From contig CM119265.1 of assembly GCA_051294375.1 (NCBI GenBank), positions 8,316,772-8,380,771 on the forward strand: a DNA stretch of 64,000 bases, read 5' to 3'. Positions within the stretch are counted from its first letter, which is position 1, and every line of letters begins with the position of its first letter. Below the pieces are notes generated by a model. It had not been told where the DNA came from. It made no database searches and saw only the letters and a program-made list of their open reading frames with translations. Below, piece after piece: positions 58,198 through 64,000 of the stretch. The position numbers and the translations under genes are program-made. This stretch comes from Paraspadella gotoi (lineage: Eukaryota; Chaetognatha).

Positions 58198-60401
58198 TCA
58201 ATCGCTGTGAGAGCTCCTACTCCCGCTCCGACTCCTGCTTCTGCTCCTACTTCGACTCCTACTTCTTCTTCCCTCCCCCTCCTTGAGCGCCTCTTTGGCC
58301 TCCTCCTCATCTCCCTCGACCACCGTGGTTGTGGTCACTGTGGTTGTGGTGATTGTGGTCGTATCGTCGTCGTCTTTTAGTTCATCCTTGAGTTCGGCTA
58401 CGCGGGTGCTGAGATCGACGATCGCGTCGTCCTTCAGATCGATGGCGTCTTCGGCGACGCCAAGCTGCTTGTTGGCTTCGGACAGTTTCGCCTTGAGTTC
58501 CGCGATCTGCTTTTCGTGCTTGGCGCGTTGGGTCTCGTGGGCTTCGCGGAGGTTGGCGAGTTCCAGTTCTATCTCGGCTGCAAGAATTTCCAAGGGAAAA
58601 AATAATCGTTTGAAATCCATTATTGTTTTCTTTTATTACTTCACCAAAACCCTTCAGTGACTCACCCAAAGATTTAGTTTTCCCCTCCAAACTCTGCCGT
58701 ATGGCCGCTTTCTCCACCTGCGCCGCCTCCAGCTCCGCTGACATGGATTCGTTCGTCGCCGCCAACTCCTTCGTCGACGTCTCCAACTCTTCGCGACTCG
58801 CGTTGGACTTTGTCAACTCCGCCTCGAGACGCGAAGCCTCTCGTTCGACGGCCTCGACCTTCTTGGCCTTGGCCGCCGTCTCCTCCGCGGCCTCTGCCAA
58901 CTCTTTCGTCAGCTTCTCTAACTTTTGCCTCAATTCCTGCTCCTCGTCCTTCTGCGTCCGCAGATCCTCTTCCTGTTTGGCGAGGAGCGATTCCAGGTTG
59001 GCCGATTGACTCTCCAGTTTGGCCAAAGTCTTTTTCTGAGCGGCGATCGTCTCGTCCGCTTCTTCCTTCACCGCCGCCAGTGACGATAACTCCTTCTCCA
59101 CCTCCAACTTCTCTCGATAAATCTCGCCGATCTTTTCCTTCAACTCTTTGGCTTCGATCTCTTTGGCCGCTTTCACGTTGTCCACCGCGATCCTCATCTC
59201 CTCCAACTTCTTCCCGCGCGAATCGTTCTCCGCGCCCAACTCTTCGTGTATCTTGGCGAGATCTTGCAATTCCTTCTTCTCGCGCTCGAGTTCAGACTTG
59301 GCTTCGTCGGCTTCGCGTTTCGCGTTGTCTACGAGCTGTTTCAGGTTTTCGTTTTCGGTGGCGAGACCGTTGAGCTGATTGCGCTTTTGCTCCATCTCGC
59401 GGGCGAGCTCTTCGGCTTTTTGCTCCACCGAGTAGAGCTCCTCCTCGGCCTGGACCTGCTCCTTCTTGAGATGCTTGTTCTCGTCCTGGAGTCCGTCGAT
59501 CTTGTGATCGGCGGATGTCTTTAGGTTTTCCATGTCGACCTTGAGTTTCCGGTTGGTTCGTTGCATGTCTTCATCGTCTGGAACAAAATGACAATGTTTG
59601 TTTAACAAAGCTTTTGTAAAGATGCAAGGCCAACAACAACAACAATGACGACGATGAATATCCTCCTCACCCCTGTACTCACCTTCTTCCTCAAGAATGA
59701 GCTTCTGATTCAAATCGGAGACTTTGGTCTCCAACTCTCTCATCTTCATATTCTGCTCTTCCTTTTCTTTTTTGACGGAGTCGTGGTTTTGCCGCAGATC
59801 GTCCAATTCCTTTCTCAAGTCGCTCGTCGAGGCGCGCTCTGTCTCCAGAGTCGCGATGCGCCTTCGAAGGGTCTCCATTTCCCTGAGGGCTTTTTCGTTC
59901 TCCTCCTGATAATGGGATTAATAATTAATTTAATAATTCCTTGATGAGTAAATTATTGATTGATTCGTTGATTTTTTTAATTCTTTGACCATTGACCATT
60001 CATTGACCAGTGTGACCATATAGACAAACCTTTATCTTTCTCCTCTTTTCCCTCTTCTTCGCTCTCTTCTTTCGCCTTCTCACGGAGGGGTCCCGCTCCT
60101 GTTTGTAGGAGCCGCTGCTGCAAGTACTGGAGCTTGGAGATCGAGGAAAACTCCGCTGTCGAGGTCTTCCTCGACTTCGGTCCAAACTTCGGCTCCTGTT
60201 TCTGCTGCGATCCCGGCTTCTGTTTCGACTCCGACTCCTAGATCTGCTCCTACCGCGACTCCTACTCCTCGATCTACTTCTGGAGCGACTCCAGCTCCGC
60301 GTCCGGCTTCGGCTCCTACTGGGGGATCTGGAGCCGCTTCGGCTACGGTTCCGACCCCGACTGTCTCCACGCTGAGACGCCATGGAGGCTGAGTTTCCCA
60401 T
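58198..60401 (-). CDS. RS-domain / long coiled coil / RS-tail protein, 628 aa
   Basis: Exons 60401-60030, 59905-59683, 59577-58666 and 58577-58198 sum to 1887 bases, 628 aa. The protein starts MGNSASMASQRG, a fit to the N-myristoylation signal (Gly2, Ser6). Residues about 15-100 are Arg/Ser dipeptide repeats (SRSRSRSRSRGRSRS), then a KK/RR-rich patch. Residues about 125-560 form an almost unbroken coiled coil (LEKLTKELAEAAEETAAKAK). A Thr/Val run (TTTITTTTVTTTTVV) and an acidic patch lead to a second RS repeat (SRSRSRSRSRSRSRSGSR) ending SSHSD. There is no RNA-binding domain or enzyme. The coiled coil resembles myosin-tail and paramyosin-like proteins only in general composition. Splicing-speckle, cortex or filament roles are all possible. 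Confidence 0.8.
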
Positions 60402-61220
60402 GGCAACCTCTTTAGTTTTAGTTTTTTGTTTTTATCGAGAACGTCGACTTTGTTTGTTTATTGTTATAATCGCAGTGAAAGTCTATTTGTTTCACTCTTC
60501 CATCTTCTCGTAGAATCGCTTCCCGATCCTCGGGTCCCAACGGTTCGTCGAAGCGGCTCGTCGGAGGACGTCGATGAGGACGAAGACGACGACGACGAGG
60601 TTGCCACGAATCTTAGAGCGGATCTTCGCTTGACGAGAGTCTTCTTCCTTGGGGACGAGTCGAAGTCGTTGCTCCTCGTTGAAGGATTTTCCTTTCGAGT
60701 GGAGAGACGATGAAGAGAAAAGTCGCGATGGAAACGATGGCATCTCCGAGGTGTGGGCGTTTAGAGATGAGTATTTGGTTTATACACACACACACGCACG
60801 CAAACACGCAGGTCCGCACGCAAAGAGCGAAAATTAAAAGGAGTTGATTTTTTTTTTCTGGTCGTTGAGGAGATAAATTTTTTTAAGTATCGATGGAAGT
60901 TTTAAATCGGGAACACGAATTTCGATCTCGAGAATGGAACTTTTATCCTCTCGAGCGAGATGGAATCGTTTTTATATCTCGGAATCTCTTCTCGACGAAG
61001 AACCTCGAAACGCGATCGTGACGACGATGACGACGAGGAGAAAAAAAAAACACGGAAAAGTGTTTTGTTTTGACGGCGGGGGATCGTTCAAGAGATGGAG
61101 GGAAGAAATTCGCGCCGATCGTAACGAGAAAGAAAAGGAGATTGGATGAGCTAATTATGACGAGAGGGGAAATGAAAAGATCGAAAATCGATCGGAGCGA
61201 CCATCATAACATCCTATTCT

Positions 61221-61328
<108 letters not shown>

Positions 61329-62043
61329 GGAAGGAGCTCGATTTGAATTATTTATTCTAATTTGTTGACCATGACGATGACAACGGGGTCGTCGAGCTAA
61401 AATTAACCGAATTTTTTTTATGGCGCGATTTCTAAAATCGGCTGATAATTTAATGACGAAAAGCCATTTCTCAATTAATTCGTCATTCAATCAAGAAAAA
61501 AATTAAATACACATCTACAATTATCGCACCGAATTTTAACAAAATTTAATATGATACACGTTATGCCGTTTTTAAAAGAAACTAATATTTCTATTAGGTT
61601 AATTGTTAAAAAAATATTGGTTTTCAACAGGAAAACCTCATCGAGTGACGCATCTATACATAATTACATATGTGTGCACACTGAGCAGCTATTGCAGCTA
61701 TTCCAGGTTTTAGAATTACCTATTTTTATTGTTATATTTATATTATAGTTAAAAGGGTAAATTTTATCGACTTTTAATGAATTTTCCGCGAGCCTTTTGT
61801 TTTTTTCTATTTAAACATAGGGGGGCAGGACCAATCCAGTCAAGAGATTTCTGAAACTGAATGGAAAACAGAAGCCAATAATTTTCTATTTCAAATTTTA
61901 TTTTGTGTATAACATGAAAAGACAAGAAAAGACAAGACAAGACTGATTAATTGACTTATCACCAGATTTACGTATATATTGCCTAACGTCAGAATTCTAA
62001 AAAGTTGTAGCGAGTTACTTTTGTATAAGTTTAAGTTAGATGG

Positions 62044-62161
<118 letters not shown>

Positions 62162-64000
62162 TCTGCGACAGCAAAATAAATAAAGTTAATATCGAAGGAT
62201 TTAGACCTGGATTTCGTCTCCCTCTAGTTAGTGACTTTTATTTCAATTTATGCCTCTTCGTCGATCCTTTTCTCGATAATCCAGCCAACCCCCACTCCCT
62301 CAGTCTCTAAAACCAGATACTGCTCTTTTTAAGACATCTGTATTTCTTTACGATATCCTGACTCTACAAGTCGACTCCTTCCATTCAGATGACTGCCCTG
62401 CCGCTTCCCAAAACCCGGTTTAATTTGCCCGGCCTTCCACTTCGGCCCTTTCACCACCAGGTCTTTTTTTTCTGAAACCGTCCCGGTGATGAAATTTCAT
62501 ATTATAGCCCTACATTCTTCTCACCCTTTCTCAAATCGATTCACTGCAAAGTCCTCACCTTTTCTTTTACCCCCAAACTTTTCTCACCGGATCTCACAAA
62601 CCCACTTCTCCAAACGATGCGAAGATAGCGGAAGAAGTTCTTCGATTCACAATGCGGCGGCTGCGTCTGCTGCGGCGGCTGCGTCTGCTGCAGTGGATGC
62701 GGCTTCGTCGGCGTTCGCGAGACTTTTATAGCCGGACGCGCCCGTCCGCGCGTAACGTACGACTCCCTGCCGATCGTACATCGTCATCATTATCGTGATA
62801 ATCGTCGTTGACGTCTTGGTTATCGCTATCGTCGTTGTCGGCGTCATCATAGAGGCTGTCGTTGTTGTCCACGCATTGATTTAAATTAGGAACGACAAAT
62901 TGGACGGATCACCTCGAGTAATTCATTAGTCATTGAACCAAGGAACGAAGGAACCGGCGAAAGTAGAAACGAATGAACGAAAGAACGAACAAACGATCGG
63001 TTAAAAATTAATTTATTCATGATATTGTACTAGAAATAAAAGGATTATAAATAACTAGGTACTTATAAATAATCAATGACCTTAGAATGTAGTAATACAA
63101 AAGAAATAACGAAAAAGCGACTCATCTAACGAGTGGAATAGGCGAATCAACGTACGCACGAAAAAAAAGAACGAAGGACCCAAGACACTTGCGAACGACT
63201 GCCTAAACTCAAATGAGTCAAATGAAACCGCGGCATTCCACTGCAACAATAAAACTGGCACGGCGCAATATCAGATTAATAAATCATCGCAACAATGACC
63301 CGCGATTGACCCTCTCGGGCCTCTCGTGCCGACGGTGACGAACGAGAAAAACCGACAAAATGGATGACCGAAGGCTTCGACGTCTTCTATCGACGATTCT
63401 TCGTTTTCTCATTCGCTCGTTCCTGTCTCGAGAACAAAGTCAATTTTCTAGGGCGGGTTGGGGTTGAGCGGCGTGCTCGTGAAGGTCGAGGCCGGCGATG
63501 GGGCTGGGGTTTAGAAAATGAGTAAAAATTCGAAACTTTTTTTAGGGATGTTAATCATGACACGGTACACATTAACTGAGAACAAAATACATCAAGCGTA
63601 ATTAATAAACCAACATTTTATTGACTATTTTGTGGTTATGTATAGAAACTTAGTTCCTCAATACAGCATGTTTTGAAGTTGTTCCAAATTCATTTGGTTG
63701 ATCTGATAAGAGACACGTGATTGGCTGAGTTAAAAACCATTTTTTTCCTTCTGAATTTCATTCCCGAGAAGGTTCTTTTCGAAAATCCCCGGGAAAAGAA
63801 AAATTCAACGAGCCGTCTGAGTGACGAAGGAAATTAAAATACAGTACACTAAAATAATAATAACTAAACTTGATTATCAAAATGTAATATACAGCAAAAC
63901 TTTTCGTCACAATTGTCTCCCTAGGCTTTCTAAAAATTTTTCATTAAGTCTGGGAAATATCTACGACGACGACAGTTTATTCATCAACCAACTCTTTCGA

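Noticed and set aside
60426-60743. Open frames on both strands (95 and 83 codons)
   Set aside because: Both are dominated by a GACGACGACGAC simple repeat and give no recognisable protein; which strand, if any, codes cannot be decided.
62486-62850. Ala-rich frames around a GCGGCTGCGTCTGCT repeat
   Set aside because: Both strands read low-complexity alanine or alanine/aspartate; no domain, splice partner or start context supports a gene.

Overview
This is nuclear DNA from an animal. The genes are split by many short GT-AG introns (mostly 50-150 bases), intergenic gaps are often only 100-800 bases, and several genes belong to animal-type families (WSB WD40/SOCS-box protein, MCRIP corepressor-interacting protein, calcium-channel alpha2-delta, ODAD3 dynein docking factor). 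Compact, intron-rich genes with AT-rich spacers and small transposons suggest an invertebrate, possibly an early-branching lineage such as a sponge; the sequence alone does not prove this. No prokaryotic, organellar or viral gene was seen.

Layout. The 3' end of a plus-strand gene opens the window (2-703). From 2.5 to 48.4 kb there are 16 consecutive minus-strand genes. In coordinate order they are: an unnamed coiled-coil protein (2494-5698), two tandem SAYSD1-like genes (6183-6664, 6784-7056), NACA (7447-8395), a TTC9-like TPR protein (8592-9176), PGRMC (10009-10921), BCCIP (11182-12564), MCRIP (13467-14965), the alpha2-delta subunit (16764-22254), DNAJC11 (22622-26108), ZW10 (26552-31494), NOMO (31834-37602), an EFCAB14-like membrane protein (38365-39891), WSB (40407-42754), HDAC3 (43121-45332) and an intronless ANGEL-type nuclease (46045-48402). 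ANGEL is head-to-head with plus-strand ODAD3 (48845-53874). A calmodulin (54388-55414), a poorly recognised gene (56229-57832) and an RS/coiled-coil/RS protein (58198-60401) follow on the minus strand. From 60.4 to 64 kb there is no convincing gene, only long (GA)n tracts and AT-rich DNA.

For nearly all multi-exon genes I joined exons by eye at splice sites and checked that the summed exon length is a multiple of three and matches the family's usual length. Many terminal exons are too short to appear as simple open frames, for example the last two of DNAJC11, the SOCS box of WSB and the last exon of MCRIP.

Themes. Several genes act at the ribosome/ER interface (NACA, two SAYSD1-like proteins, NOMO). 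ZW10 acts at kinetochores and in ER-Golgi tethering, HDAC3 and MCRIP in transcriptional corepression, WSB in ubiquitination and ODAD3 in motile cilia. Introns and spacers hold small mobile elements: three copies of a ~300-base element with a Helitron-like end, a Tc1/mariner-type MITE, a second TIR element, an inverted pair of a dispersed repeat, a tRNA-headed SINE-like repeat, an LTR-like remnant and a hammerhead-ribozyme-like motif. The least explained coding genes are the RS/coiled-coil/RS protein, the EF-hand-less EFCAB14 relative, the 468-residue coiled-coil protein and the 56-58 kb gene.
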